Source: Lachnoanaerobaculum gingivalis (lineage in GTDB: Bacteria > Bacillota > Clostridia > Lachnospirales > Lachnospiraceae). Taken from it: 64,000 nucleotides of DNA. How positions within the stretch are numbered: the first letter of the stretch is position 1; each line of letters starts with the position of its first letter. Position numbers and translations under genes: made by a program. Below the pieces are notes generated by a model. It did no database searches and was not told the origin of the DNA. It was given only the letters and a program-made list of their open reading frames with translations. Shown here one piece after another: positions 9,079-17,717 of the stretch. The stretch covers positions 124,001-188,000 of the forward strand of contig NZ_RRCO01000005.1 of NCBI RefSeq assembly GCF_003862475.1, in the 5' to 3' direction.

Positions 9079-9306
9079 GTTAAATTTTTCTGAATTTAAT
9101 ATATCTTTTATCTGTATTTCCTTTTTGTCTCCTATAAATTTATTACTCAAAAAATAAATTTGCATATAATTAATTTAATAGAAAATCACTTTTGTCTTTC
9201 TTTTGTGCATATTGCTGTTTTTTGAAAGTAATCTTACACAATATCGACTTTGTATTTTTGTCAGTTATGCATACCACAAGTTTTTCTAAACATATTTTTA
9301 CATAGC

Positions 9307-9335
9307 AAAAAAGTCTCCACCAGGTGGAGACTTTT
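9307..9335 (-). terminator. Rho-independent terminator after the merR gene
   Basis: A 12-bp stem (AAAAGTCTCCAC at 9309-9320 with GTGGAGACTTTT at 9324-9335) has a three-base loop and is followed on the minus strand by a T-run. It separates the MerR transcript from the operon promoter. Confidence 0.9.
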
Positions 9336-9364
9336 AATCACAATACCATTATATTTTATATAAT

Positions 9365-10222
9365 TTAATTTCTTGGTTTTACCGGTACTATTATCTTTAC
9401 AATATGCTGCTCGGTATTTGGCAGATCTACCGGTGAAAGCATAAATCTTTCTGTTACAGGTCCATCCACCATCAGCTCATTTTCTTCAATCCATCTTTTC
9501 AAAGAAATATATGTATGCACTATATCACTGTAATCGCCGACATGTATAGCATTTGCGGCAAGAAAATTCCCAAATTTCTTCACTTCAGCATCTTTGATAT
9601 CATTTTCCACCACAATGGAAAACTCTACCTCACAATCCCTGTGAATAAATTGTCCAAACATTTCCGTATGATAAGACACAAGAATATCACCCTGGATATT
9701 CAGATTCCTTTCTTTTGCAGACTCTATAATATCAATCCATTTTTCAAGACTGACTTTTTCATTCTTATAAGACTGCATCATGGTAGTTTTGCCAAATACA
9801 TATACTTCTCTTTGCTTTTCAAGCTTAAATGAACTTTCTACATTGTAGTTATTACTGTTTTCAAGTATTCTTTGCGCAGATTGAAGCTTATTCTTTAGTG
9901 TAGCGGCTTCTTCATACTTTCTATTCAGCTCAATTATTTCATCTTTTATGGAGTTTTGTTTTTTTGTCACTATAAGTTCTATCTTTTGAATATCATCTTC
10001 TTTTAATATATTCCTAACTTCTTCCAGAGAAAATCCCAAATATCTGAGTCTCTTTATTATAAAAAGCCTTACCATTTGGTCATGACTGTAATATCTGTAA
10101 TTATTGTTTTCCTGTCTGATACTTGGAACCATTACATTTATTTTATCGTAATATCTTAAAGTCTTTATAGGAATATTACATATTTCCGATACTCTCCCAA
10201 TAGAATAATATTTGTCTTTCAA
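9365..10222 (-). CDS. MerR-family transcriptional regulator with effector-binding domain
   Basis: The 285-residue protein begins with a MerR winged helix (YSIGRVSEICNIPIKTLRYYD, split here as residues 6-26, then NYRYYSHDQ). A dimerisation coiled coil lies at about 78-118, and residues about 125-285 look like a GyrI/BmrR-type ligand-binding domain. Such activators twist promoters with 19-bp spacers. The nearest one is at 9048-9078, ahead of the pyrimidine operon, so this is the likely regulator, possibly sensing a nucleobase or catabolite. It lies 36 bp downstream of the lactate dehydrogenase gene with no terminator between them, so part of its expression may be readthrough. Confidence 0.88.
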   Translation of the reverse strand: MKDKYYSIGRVSEICNIPIKTLRYYDKINVMVPSIRQENNNYRYYSHDQMVRLFIIKRLRYLGFSLEEVRNILKEDDIQKIELIVTKKQNSIKDEIIELNRKYEEAATLKNKLQSAQRILENSNNYNVESSFKLEKQREVYVFGKTTMMQSYKNEKVSLEKWIDIIESAKERNLNIQGDILVSYHTEMFGQFIHRDCEVEFSIVVENDIKDAEVKKFGNFLAANAIHVGDYSDIVHTYISLKRWIEENELMVDGPVTERFMLSPVDLPNTEQHIVKIIVPVKPRN

Positions 10223-10258
10223 GTCTACCCTCCAAAATGAAACAAAGATGTCTCTATT

Positions 10259-11212
10259 TTATTTCTCTTCCAGCTCTTTATATGTAGCCCTAAGCTCCTC
10301 ACAGGATTTTGCAAACTTTGCTTTTTCCTCATCTGTAAGAGAGAATTCAAGTATTCTTTGGATTCCTGCACTGTTTATCACACATGGAACTCCAACAAAT
10401 ACATCATTTTGTCCGTATTCACCACGAAGATTTGCAGATACTGTAAGAACCGAGTTCTCATCACCCAGTATAGCCTTTGTAATTCTTGTAAGGCTCATTC
10501 CTATACCGTAGTATGTAGCTCTCTTAGCTTCTATTATTTTATAAGCAGCCGTTCTTACATCATCTTCAATGCGATCAAGTTCTTCTATATTTAATTTACC
10601 CTTTGATTCGGCTATAAGATCTGTAATAGGCTTTGTTGAAAGCATTGCATTTGACCATGGAACAAACTCGGAATCACCATGTTCACCTATAACATAGGCA
10701 TGCACGCTTCTCGGATCGGCCTGTATGTATGATCCCAAAAGATATCTGAGTCTTGCAGAGTCAAGTGCCGTGCCTGAACCGATTACTCTTCTCGGATTAA
10801 ATCCTGAAAGCTTATATGTGATCTCAGTCATTATATCTACAGGGTTTGTAGCAACAAGGAATATTCCGTTAAAGCCGCTCTCTGTGATAGGGTCTATAAT
10901 GGATTTAAACACTTCCATATTTCTCTTTAAAAGATCTCTTCTGCTCTCTCCCGGTGCCTGAGCCACACCTGCACATATTACGACAATGTCCGCACTTGTG
11001 CAGTCACTGTAATCTCCTGCCCAGATCCTCATATGTGAACCTGAAAAAGCCAGACCATGGTTTAAATCCATAGCTTCACCCTCGGCTCTTAATTTATTTA
11101 CATCTATAAGAACCAGCTCGTCCACAACATTTTGATTTAACATAGCATATGCGTAGCTCATGCCGACCATACCGCATCCTACAAGAACAACTTTTCTCTT
11201 ATCACTTTTCAT
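10259..11212 (-). CDS. ldh: L-lactate dehydrogenase
   Basis: This 317-residue NAD-dependent dehydrogenase reduces pyruvate to L-lactate. It shows the nucleotide-binding GCGMVGMSYA, the specificity segment AGVAQAPGESRRDLL (Gln rather than the Arg of malate dehydrogenases), ATNPVD and the proton relay GEHGDSEFVPWS. I chose the ATG at 11212 because AAAGGAG lies 6 nt upstream. A TTG at 11230 would add six residues without a ribosome site. The gene overlaps the end of rlmB by 11 bp. There is no fructose-bisphosphate evidence in sequence either way. Confidence 0.93.
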   Translation of the reverse strand: MKSDKRKVVLVGCGMVGMSYAYAMLNQNVVDELVLIDVNKLRAEGEAMDLNHGLAFSGSHMRIWAGDYSDCTSADIVVICAGVAQAPGESRRDLLKRNMEVFKSIIDPITESGFNGIFLVATNPVDIMTEITYKLSGFNPRRVIGSGTALDSARLRYLLGSYIQADPRSVHAYVIGEHGDSEFVPWSNAMLSTKPITDLIAESKGKLNIEELDRIEDDVRTAAYKIIEAKRATYYGIGMSLTRITKAILGDENSVLTVSANLRGEYGQNDVFVGVPCVINSAGIQRILEFSLTDEEKAKFAKSCEELRATYKELEEK

Positions 11213-11957
11213 ATATTGCTCCTTTCGCAATCCTCTGTCTGACTATCTCATAAGCCAATACACCACAGGCAACAGATGCATTGAGTGAATCAATATCACC
11301 GTTCATAGGTATAGAAGCTATGAAATCGCAATTTTTCTTAACACTTTCACTTACTCCGTCTCCCTCATTGCCTATTACAAGTCCGATGCTTCCTGTTAAG
11401 TCTATATTATACATTCTTTCGCCGCCCATGTCAGCACAAACAAACCACATTCCTGCATCTTTCAGCTCCTGCATGGTTTTATTTATATTGGTGACTTTGG
11501 CAACAGGCGTATAATTAATTGCTCCCGCAGAAGCTCTTGCCACTACAGCAGTAAGTCCTACAGCTCTGTGTTTAGGTATAATCACTCCATGAGCACCGCT
11601 AAGATTGGCCGTTCTTATAATTGCACCAAGATTATGCGGATCCTCTATGCCGTCTAAAATAAATACAAAAGGAGGCTCATTTTTTTGTCTTGCCTTTTCC
11701 AATATATCCTCAATGCTTGCGTACTCATATGCCGCAACTATTGCAATAACACCCTGATGCTTTCCGGTCTCGCTCATTGCGTCAAGTCTGTCCTTACCGA
11801 CGAAATTTACATATGTACCGTGCTTTTTGGCTTCTCTTAATATTGTAGAAACAGTATAGTCCTTCAAACCGTCCTGCAAGTATAATTTATCAACAGTTTT
11901 ACCGCTTCTGAAAGCCTCTATTACCACATTTCTGCCTTCTATGGCATTTTCATTCAT
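11202..11957 (-). CDS. rlmB: 23S rRNA 2'-O-methyltransferase, RlmB/TrmH (SPOUT) family
   Basis: The 251-residue product has an N-terminal substrate-binding domain (about 1-80) and a SPOUT knot domain with FILDGIEDPHNLGAIIR, IVIGNEG-type segment (GLVIGNEGDGVS) and SIPMNGDIDSLNASVA. Family members methylate a ribose of 23S rRNA, in E. coli G2251, using S-adenosylmethionine. The start overlaps the Mini-III gene stop by 4 bp, so the genes are translationally coupled. Exact target base is inferred from family. Confidence 0.9.
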   Translation of the reverse strand: MNENAIEGRNVVIEAFRSGKTVDKLYLQDGLKDYTVSTILREAKKHGTYVNFVGKDRLDAMSETGKHQGVIAIVAAYEYASIEDILEKARQKNEPPFVFILDGIEDPHNLGAIIRTANLSGAHGVIIPKHRAVGLTAVVARASAGAINYTPVAKVTNINKTMQELKDAGMWFVCADMGGERMYNIDLTGSIGLVIGNEGDGVSESVKKNCDFIASIPMNGDIDSLNASVACGVLAYEIVRQRIAKGAIYEK

Positions 11958-12406
11958 ATAATCTTTACTCCGATATCATTATTTTCCAAAAATCTGTCAA
12001 GACCGATTTTGACAAGTTCAAGCGCTCTGTCAAACCGATTGTCCAAATATAAAAAACCTATAAGGCTTTCAAATCCGGTAGCATATTTATAATCAGTCAT
12101 ACTGGCATTCTTTGCCATGGTATGCGGAGAAGAGTTCCTTCCCCTTTTAAATATGGTGAACTCTTCCTCGCTTAACTCATCACTTATAAGTTTTATAATC
12201 TGCGCCTGTGCTCCGGCTTTTACAAGAGAAGTGGCATCCTTATTGAGTTTATTTACCGGGCGGTTCCCACCTGACACCAGAATGCTTCTTATAATAAGCT
12301 CATACACCGCATCACCTATATATGCCAGTACCAAGGGCGAAAATTCTTTTGCGTCCCTTTTTTCTACATTAAAAGGTTTTAGAAGATAATCTAATATCTC
12401 TTCCAT
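11954..12406 (-). CDS. mrnC: Mini-ribonuclease III
   Basis: This 150-residue protein is an RNase III catalytic domain without the double-stranded RNA-binding domain. The core LAYIGDAVYEL (Asp32, Glu36) holds the metal ligands. It matures 23S rRNA ends in Firmicutes. It lies between cysS (16-bp overlap) and rlmB (4-bp overlap), the conserved clostridial and bacillar order. Confidence 0.93.
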   Translation of the reverse strand: MEEILDYLLKPFNVEKRDAKEFSPLVLAYIGDAVYELIIRSILVSGGNRPVNKLNKDATSLVKAGAQAQIIKLISDELSEEEFTIFKRGRNSSPHTMAKNASMTDYKYATGFESLIGFLYLDNRFDRALELVKIGLDRFLENNDIGVKII

Positions 12407-13800
12407 TTAACTCCCTCTCTTGTATCTTCAAGTACAATACCTCTGTCGAGAAGATCGTTTCTGATCTTATCCGCAAGTGCAAAATCCTTATTCTTTCTGG
12501 CCTGAATTCTCTGCTCTATCAGATCCTCTATTTCGCTGTCAAGGATTTCCATCTTTCTTTCTGTAATAATTCCAAGTACATCACAAAGCGGCTCTATTAT
12601 ATTTAAAAGTCCGTTTGCATACTCTCTCGTACTGTTTTCATTTAACGAAGTGTTTGAAAGCTTTATAAGCTCAAATATAGCACTTATCGCATCAGCCGTA
12701 TTGAAATCATCGTCCATAGCGGCTACAAACTTGTCCTTTAATACCTTTGCCATTTCAAGATTTGAGAGTTCGGCGTCTGTGATTGGTGAAGAATTATCCT
12801 TTTTTTGAACATCCTTTAAATTCTCAACTCCTGTAAGAATCCTCTCCAAACTGTTCTTTGAAGCTTCCATAAGCTCTGCAGAGAAATTTAGCGGACTTCT
12901 GTAGTGTGCTGAGAGCATAAAAAATCTTAATACCTGAAGATCGTACTTCTCGCTGATATCTCTTACTGTAAAGAAATTACCTAAAGACTTACTCATCTTC
13001 TTATTGTCAATATTTAAGAATGCATTGTGCATCCAATAATTTGCAAAGCTCTTTCCGCTTGCTGACTCCGACTGAGCTATCTCATTTTCATGATGAGGGA
13101 AGATAAGATCCTCACCTCCGCCATGGATATCTATCTGGTCGCCAAGATATTTTTTACTCATAACGGAGCACTCAATATGCCATCCCGGCCTTCCCTTTGA
13201 CCATGGTGAATCCCAGTAAGGCTCTCCGTCTTTTTTAGGTTTCCAAAGTACGAAGTCATTGCTGTCTTCCTTTCCGTCCTCACCGGTTACCTTAATCTCT
13301 CTGAATCCTGACTGAAGTTCATCTATATTCTTATGTGAAAGCTTACCGTATCCGTCAAAGCTCTTTACTCTGAAATATACCGTACCGTCCTTTGCCACAT
13401 AGGCATGACCGTTATCGATAAGAGTTGATATCATCTCTTCCATACCGCCTATCTCTTCTGTCGCCAAAGGGTTTTTTGTGGCAGGAAGCACATTCATAGC
13501 TTCCATATCTTTCTTACATTCATCTATATATCTTGTGGAAATTACAGAGGCATCAACTCCCTCTTCTATCGCCTTATTGATTATCTTATCATCAACATCT
13601 GTAAAGTTTGAAACATAGTTTACATCATAACCTCTGTATTCAAAATATCTTCTTACCGTATCAAAGAAAATCATAGGTCTGGCATTTCCGATATGTATCA
13701 AATTGTAAACTGTAGGTCCGCAGACATACATTCTTACTTTTCCCTCTTCGATAGGTACAAACTCTTCTTTCCTTTTAGAAAGTGTATTAAAAATCTTCAT
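12391..13800 (-). CDS. cysS: Cysteinyl-tRNA synthetase
   Basis: The 469-residue class I synthetase charges tRNA-Cys. It has the HIGH-type motif in YNLIHIGNARP, the zinc and substrate region HIECSVMS and FPHHENEIAQSE, and KMSKS in NKKMSKSLGN. The ATG at 13800 is preferred: AAAGGA lies 7 nt upstream and MKIFNTLSKRKEEF is the normal N-terminus. The longer reading to 13878 would run into ispF. No T-box leader is visible upstream. Confidence 0.96.
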   Translation of the reverse strand: MKIFNTLSKRKEEFVPIEEGKVRMYVCGPTVYNLIHIGNARPMIFFDTVRRYFEYRGYDVNYVSNFTDVDDKIINKAIEEGVDASVISTRYIDECKKDMEAMNVLPATKNPLATEEIGGMEEMISTLIDNGHAYVAKDGTVYFRVKSFDGYGKLSHKNIDELQSGFREIKVTGEDGKEDSNDFVLWKPKKDGEPYWDSPWSKGRPGWHIECSVMSKKYLGDQIDIHGGGEDLIFPHHENEIAQSESASGKSFANYWMHNAFLNIDNKKMSKSLGNFFTVRDISEKYDLQVLRFFMLSAHYRSPLNFSAELMEASKNSLERILTGVENLKDVQKKDNSSPITDAELSNLEMAKVLKDKFVAAMDDDFNTADAISAIFELIKLSNTSLNENSTREYANGLLNIIEPLCDVLGIITERKMEILDSEIEDLIEQRIQARKNKDFALADKIRNDLLDRGIVLEDTREGVKWKRY

Positions 13801-13810
13801 AAAATTCCTT

Positions 13811-14353
13811 TTATCCTTTACTTTGGCATCCGCTGCAGCCGGTACAATCCTTTGAATCTGTAGATACATAAAAAGCATCTCTTACTGAATTCAACAGACA
13901 GACACTGTGTGCAGATATACCGCTTTCATCTCCTGTAAAGCCAAGCCCCTCTTCCGTGGTCGCCTTTATATTCAATTGGCTTGGTGATATATTGAGTGTA
14001 TCACATATCACTTCCTTCATCCTATCAATATGAGGAGCAATTTTAGGCTTTTGTGCAATAACAGTCGCATCTATATTTTCTATTATATACGCATTCTCGT
14101 CAAGTATATTAGCAACTTTTTTCAAAAGCACAACACTGCTTACATCCTTATATTCCGCTTTTGTATCGGGAAAATGTTTTCCTATATCTCCAAGTCCCAT
14201 AGCCCCAAGTAAAGAGTCCATTATCGCATGTAAAAGCACATCCGCATCCGAATGCCCGAGAAGCCCCAAAGTATGTTCTATCTCCACTCCTCCGATTATA
14301 AGTTTTCTGCCTTCTACAAGTCTGTGAACATCATATCCATGTCCTATTCTCAT
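13811..14353 (-). CDS. ispF: 2-C-methyl-D-erythritol 2,4-cyclodiphosphate synthase with Cys-rich tail
   Basis: IspF makes the cyclic diphosphate intermediate of the MEP isoprenoid pathway. The metal ligands are seen in [10 protein letters not shown] and the family motif [14 protein letters not shown]; the C-terminal [10 protein letters not shown] is also present. With the ATG at 14353 (GGAAAGG upstream) the protein has 180 residues, about 20 more than usual. The extra tail ends in [13 protein letters not shown], with three cysteines in CxxCxxC spacing. The tail is not part of the known enzyme and could bind metal or be neutral. The gene is followed 10 bp later by cysS. Confidence 0.93.
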   Translation of the reverse strand: MRIGHGYDVHRLVEGRKLIIGGVEIEHTLGLLGHSDADVLLHAIMDSLLGAMGLGDIGKHFPDTKAEYKDVSSVVLLKKVANILDENAYIIENIDATVIAQKPKIAPHIDRMKEVICDTLNISPSQLNIKATTEEGLGFTGDESGISAHSVCLLNSVRDAFYVSTDSKDCTGCSGCQSKG

Positions 14354-14379
14354 AATTACCTTTCCGTCTCTTCTATATG

Positions 14380-14409
14380 AAAAAACAGGCAAGTCAAAGA
14401 CCTGCCTGT
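14380..14409 (-). terminator. Terminator between the HPr-like gene and ispF
   Basis: An 11-bp stem (ACAGGCAGGTC on the minus strand) with a TTT loop is followed by six T residues. It ends 27 nt before the ispF start codon, so it could also act as a leader attenuator for ispF-cysS. A second short GC hairpin (CCGG-N5-CCGG) lies just upstream. Confidence 0.75.
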
Positions 14410-14450
14410 ATGTTAAACAACTACCGGTCAAGCCGGCTTATTTTAAACTA

Positions 14451-14468
14451 TTTATGATATATCATAAA
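14451..14468. repeat. Perfect 18-bp palindrome
   Basis: TTTATGATATATCATAAA reads the same on both strands. It lies 5 bp past the stop of the HPr-like gene and upstream of ispF. It could be a regulator site for ispF-cysS; no cognate regulator is identified. Confidence 0.45.
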
Positions 14469-14473
14469 TATGC

Positions 14474-14716
14474 TTAAGCTATTTTTTCAATTCCCTTCAT
14501 ATGGTCATCTAAAAAAGCTTCCAATTCTTCATTTTCGCCTGAATATCTGACTGTCAAAACATGTCTAAGATCCATGCTAAGCACTCCTATAATAGATTTT
14601 GCGTCAATCATAATACTGTTGTCATATAAATCTACATCAAAATCACACCCGGTAGTAACTTTAACAAAGTTCTTAGCGTCTTCAACTGACAGAAGGCGGA
14701 TTTTTCTTTCTTTCAT
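14474..14716 (-). CDS. HPr-like protein lacking the phosphorylatable histidine
   Basis: This 80-residue protein aligns by eye with the HPr fold: beta strand, helix, then SIMIDAKSIIGVLSMDL around the regulatory-serine region (Ser near residue 41). Where HPr has His15 in G-H-x-R-P, it has VKVTTGCDFDVDL, so PEP-dependent phosphotransfer is not possible by the known mechanism. A regulatory role is likely but unproven. It has its own strong promoter at 14771-14799 and is 115 bp downstream of the true HPr gene. Confidence 0.75.
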   Translation of the reverse strand: MKERKIRLLSVEDAKNFVKVTTGCDFDVDLYDNSIMIDAKSIIGVLSMDLRHVLTVRYSGENEELEAFLDDHMKGIEKIA

Positions 14717-14740
14717 ATCTATACCTCATTTTATAACATT

Positions 14741-14763
14741 GTATTTTGAACAATCCAAAATAC
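14741..14763 (-). promoter_or_regulatory. Inverted repeat in the leader of the HPr-like gene
   Basis: A perfect 8-bp inverted repeat, GTATTTTG-N7-CAAAATAC, lies just downstream of the promoter at 14771-14799 and 25 bp before the start codon. It is placed as a repressor operator or a leader hairpin. Confidence 0.5.
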
Positions 14764-14770
14764 TTGCAAT

Positions 14771-14799
14771 ATTAAACCACCAAATATAGGCATTGTCAA
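14771..14799 (-). promoter_or_regulatory. Strong promoter for the HPr-like gene
   Basis: A perfect -35 TTGACA (14794-14799), a 17-bp spacer ending in TGG, and -10 TTTAAT (14771-14776) form a near-consensus extended promoter on the minus strand. Confidence 0.75.
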
Positions 14800-14831
14800 G
14801 TATGATATGTTACAAATAGAAAAATTATTTA

Positions 14832-15098
14832 TTATTTTTCACCAAGGCCTGACTCGATAGCCTCTACCAAAGTCTTCATTGCTTCCTCTTCGTCATCGCC
14901 TTCAACTATCAGATTTACCTCTGTACCTGACTTGATGCCTGCAGCCATAACATTAAGTACGCTCTTTGCAACTATCCTCTTCTCACCGTACTCAATTATT
15001 ATATCTGATTTAAACTTCATCGCTGTCTGTGACAGAACTCCTGCCGGACGTAGGTGCAAACCTGAAGGATTTTTGATAGTAATTTTTCTACTTAACAT
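14832..15098 (-). CDS. ptsH: Phosphocarrier protein HPr
   Basis: This 88-residue protein carries the active-site histidine in PSGLHLRPAG and the regulatory serine region in VAKSVLNVMAAGIKSG. HPr passes phosphate from enzyme I to sugar-specific PTS proteins, and its serine phosphoform works with CcpA in catabolite control. The ATG at 15098 is chosen because AAAGGAAG lies just upstream; a longer reading adds eight atypical residues. No enzyme I gene is adjacent. Confidence 0.93.
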   Translation of the reverse strand: MLSRKITIKNPSGLHLRPAGVLSQTAMKFKSDIIIEYGEKRIVAKSVLNVMAAGIKSGTEVNLIVEGDDEEEAMKTLVEAIESGLGEK

Positions 15099-15182
15099 AA
15101 TAATCTTCCTTTCATATTTCAAGATCTTCTGATCATTGATATAAACATTACTTTTTAATTATAAATCAAAGTATACCAATCG

Positions 15183-15830
15183 TCAAACAGTATTCTCTCT
15201 TGCCTTGGCTCTTTCAATTGACTCTCTTTTTGAAAATGAGCATCCGCAATAATCCTGCCTGTAGAGTTCATGTTCCTTAGATAAATCCACAGATCGCTTA
15301 TATCCGTTTTTCTTCTTAAAATCACTTGGTAAATACTTTACATTGTATTCTTTAGCCACATCTTCGCCTATTTCACAAAGTTTTTCGGCATTTTTCATGG
15401 GCGAAATGGTAAGCGAAGTGGTAAAATAGTCAAAGCCGTAATCGGATGCGGCTTTTGCCGCCTCGTGAAGTCTTAATTCAAAGCAGATATCACATCTTTT
15501 TCCACCCTCTTTTTCATTTTCATAGCCTTTAATTCTGCTGTGAAAAATACTCGGGTCATAATCTCCTTCTATAAATTTTACCTCGGAAGTAAAATCCATC
15601 TCTTCTATCAGCCTTTTTGCTTCTTCCACCCTAAGCCTATATTCCTTGGTATCATCAATATTCGGATTGTAAAAAAACACAGTCAAATCAAAATGCTTTT
15701 CCAAATATTCCATACAATATGATGAACAAGGTCCGCAACAGGCATGCAGAAGAAGCCTTGGGCGATTGCCCAAAGCTTCCTCTTTCTTTATAATATCTTC
15801 CAATTCTTTTTGTAAATTTCTCTTCATCAT
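15183..15830 (-). CDS. queH: Epoxyqueuosine reductase QueH
   Basis: The 215-residue DUF208 protein performs the last step of queuosine synthesis in tRNA. It has the metal and Fe-S cysteines HACCGPC (Cys31, 32, 35), KRCDICF and DYCGCSFS. It replaces the cobalamin enzyme QueG in many anaerobes. The start overlaps the rpoD stop by 4 bp, so it is probably cotranscribed with the sigma factor gene. Confidence 0.92.
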   Translation of the reverse strand: MMKRNLQKELEDIIKKEEALGNRPRLLLHACCGPCSSYCMEYLEKHFDLTVFFYNPNIDDTKEYRLRVEEAKRLIEEMDFTSEVKFIEGDYDPSIFHSRIKGYENEKEGGKRCDICFELRLHEAAKAASDYGFDYFTTSLTISPMKNAEKLCEIGEDVAKEYNVKYLPSDFKKKNGYKRSVDLSKEHELYRQDYCGCSFSKRESIERAKARENTV

Positions 15831-17059
15831 GCCAAAAAGTCCCTGATTCTCTTTGATCTGACAGGATTTCTGAGCTTTCTTAAAGCCTTAGCCTCAATCT
15901 GTCTTATTCTCTCTCTTGTTACCTTGAACTCTTTTCCTACTTCCTCCAAGGTTCTCGGATGTCCGTCCTCAAGACCGAATCTAAGCACAATAACCTGTCT
16001 TTCTCTTTCTTTCAAGTCTCCAAGCAATGTATCGATATGCTCTCTGAGCATTACCGATTCTACATTTCCCTCAGGTGTCAAAACATTTGCATCGGCTACG
16101 AAATCTCCAAGGTTTGAATCATCTTCCTCACCTATAGGAGTCTCCAAAGATGCCGGCTCCCTTGCAATCTGCATTATTTCCATGACCTTTTCTTCAGTCA
16201 TATCAAGTGCATTTGCAAGTTCTGTAACACTCGGCTCATAACCCAGTTCCAAAGTAAGTTTTCTTTGCATTTTGCTCATCTTGTTTATGGTCTCTACCAT
16301 ATGTACCGGAACTCTTATGGTCCTTGCCTGATCTGCAAGTGCTCTTGTTACAGACTGTCTGATCCACCATGTAGCATATGTTGAAAGCTTAAAGCCCTTT
16401 GTGTAGTCAAACTTCTCTACACCTTTTATAAGGCCTAAATTACCCTCCTGTACCAAGTCAAGGAAACTCATTCCTCTTCCTGTATATCTCTTTGCAATAC
16501 TTACAACCAAACGAAGGTTAGCTTCTATAAGACGCTGCTTTGCGTATTCATCGCCATCCTGTTTTCTTTTCGCCAATTCAAGCTCTTCATTTGCTGTCAA
16601 GAGAGGTACAGTACCTATTTCTTTAAGATACATTCTTACAGGGTCCTCAGTACCTACACCTTCAAGCAGGTCAATCGCACTGAGATCTATATCCTCTTCA
16701 GAGTCCTTATCAAACTCATCATCGTCGTCTAAGAGTAGTGAATCATCATCTGCAATACTGTCTATATTATCAATATTGTCTATATCAATATTAATATCAT
16801 CCGAGATGTTTTCATTGATCTCAATACCCTTGTTCTCAAGGTAAGAATAAATCTGCTCTACGCTGTCGGCATTCAGCTCCGTACCCGCAAAAAAATCATT
16901 TATCTCACCTATATTAAGTTTCATGTCAGAAGCCATGCCCTTATTTACAAGTTCCTCCAGTTTCTGTAAGAACTCCTGCGGTGACATTTTTTTCTTATTT
17001 GCACTTTCACTGCCTTTTGATGCCTTACTTCCTGTAGTATTTCGGTTTTCTTTAGCCAC
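15827..17059 (-). CDS. rpoD: Primary sigma factor RpoD (sigma A)
   Basis: The housekeeping sigma factor has region 1.1 (about 20-70), a very acidic Asp-rich linker, region 1.2 ([16 protein letters not shown]), region 2 with the promoter-melting segment [12 protein letters not shown], region 3 and the region 4 helix-turn-helix [17 protein letters not shown]. The GTG at 17059 is preferred: AAGGG sits 9 nt before it, whereas the same AAGGG directly abuts the ATG at 17068. This gives 410 residues. The usual neighbour dnaG is not next to it. The IS-mediated rearrangement lies upstream. Confidence 0.95.
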   Translation of the reverse strand: MAKENRNTTGSKASKGSESANKKKMSPQEFLQKLEELVNKGMASDMKLNIGEINDFFAGTELNADSVEQIYSYLENKGIEINENISDDINIDIDNIDNIDSIADDDSLLLDDDDEFDKDSEEDIDLSAIDLLEGVGTEDPVRMYLKEIGTVPLLTANEELELAKRKQDGDEYAKQRLIEANLRLVVSIAKRYTGRGMSFLDLVQEGNLGLIKGVEKFDYTKGFKLSTYATWWIRQSVTRALADQARTIRVPVHMVETINKMSKMQRKLTLELGYEPSVTELANALDMTEEKVMEIMQIAREPASLETPIGEEDDSNLGDFVADANVLTPEGNVESVMLREHIDTLLGDLKERERQVIVLRFGLEDGHPRTLEEVGKEFKVTRERIRQIEAKALRKLRNPVRSKRIRDFLA

Positions 17060-17078
17060 TAAGATCATCCCTTCACAA

Positions 17079-17105
17079 ATAGATATCTATAATTGACATA
17101 TCTAT
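17079..17105 (-). promoter_or_regulatory. Inverted repeat in the rpoD leader
   Basis: ATAGATAT (17079-17086) and ATATCTAT (17098-17105) form an 8-bp inverted repeat with an 11-bp spacer 20 bp upstream of rpoD. No clear promoter is seen in 17069-17193, which otherwise shows only AT-rich sequence. Confidence 0.35.
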
Positions 17106-17193
17106 TTTTATTTTATCTGCAAACAATATAAAATAAATGCACATTCTTAAAATGAATAAAATTGTCCATTGTATTTACCTCTATCATTTGCAT

Positions 17194-17522
17194 TGACATT
17201 ATAATTCTTTTAATATATTTTTTCAAGCGAATATTTATACAATATTTATACAGTAAAATAGAAAATACTGTCAAAAAATATTATCTTTTTACACCAAAAA
17301 AGCTTGTAAACTCCTTTGTCAGGTACAATACAAGCTCTTTACCGAATTTTAATATAATAATTATCTGGTCGGCCTTGACAGATAGAATCTTCTGTCATCT
17401 TCTTTCTTATTTAAAGTAGTAACTGTATCCTCCAAGATTGCACTCTTAAAAACAGGATCGATATTTATGTATTCACTGTATATAAGGTCAAGTACAAGTA
17501 ACATCGGGAACTGTGGAGAAAT
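17194..17522. repeat. 329-bp direct repeat, left copy, flanking the IS
   Basis: This stretch matches 19511-19839 over 329 bp with no gaps and five mismatches. It contains the last 53 codons of rpiR and 167 bp beyond, including a copy of the rpiR terminator (17301-17336). It ends exactly where the IS begins and is best read as an unusually long target-site duplication. Confidence 0.93.
17361..17522 (-). pseudogene. 3' fragment of rpiR duplicated by the IS insertion
   Basis: The 53 terminal codons and stop of the RpiR regulator are repeated here, cut off upstream by the IS. The three base changes relative to the intact gene are all synonymous. There is no start codon or ribosome site of its own, so no function is expected. 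Confidence 0.9.
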
Positions 17523-17536
17523 CCCGTCTTCCGTCG
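17523..17536 (+). repeat. IS left terminal inverted repeat
   Basis: CCCGTCTTCCGTCG, immediately after the left direct repeat. Confidence 0.85.
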
Positions 17537-17651
17537 AAGTACTATGAAAGTTCCGACGTTTTAAATTCCTGATAAACTATTTGATTTTACACAATTCTTT
17601 TAAGTCCCTTATTTTAAAGGCTTTTCTGCCATAAAAAATATTTAAAAAAAG

Positions 17652-17680
17652 TTGAAAAATTTTTTTGAGTATGTTATAAT
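17652..17680 (+). promoter_or_regulatory. Transposase promoter
   Basis: TTGAAA (17652-17657), a 17-bp spacer and a perfect TATAAT (17675-17680) lie 38 bp before the transposase start codon. Confidence 0.75.
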
Positions 17681-17717
17681 CATAGTACTTCATAGTACTT
17701 TACTTTTAGAGGTGTTT

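Noticed and set aside
14354-14473. T-box leader for cysS/ispF
   Set aside because: Too short, and no T-box sequence or specifier stem was found.
17681-17700. Two CATAGTACTT copies as a CRISPR-like or regulatory array
   Set aside because: Only two tandem units inside the IS leader; no array.
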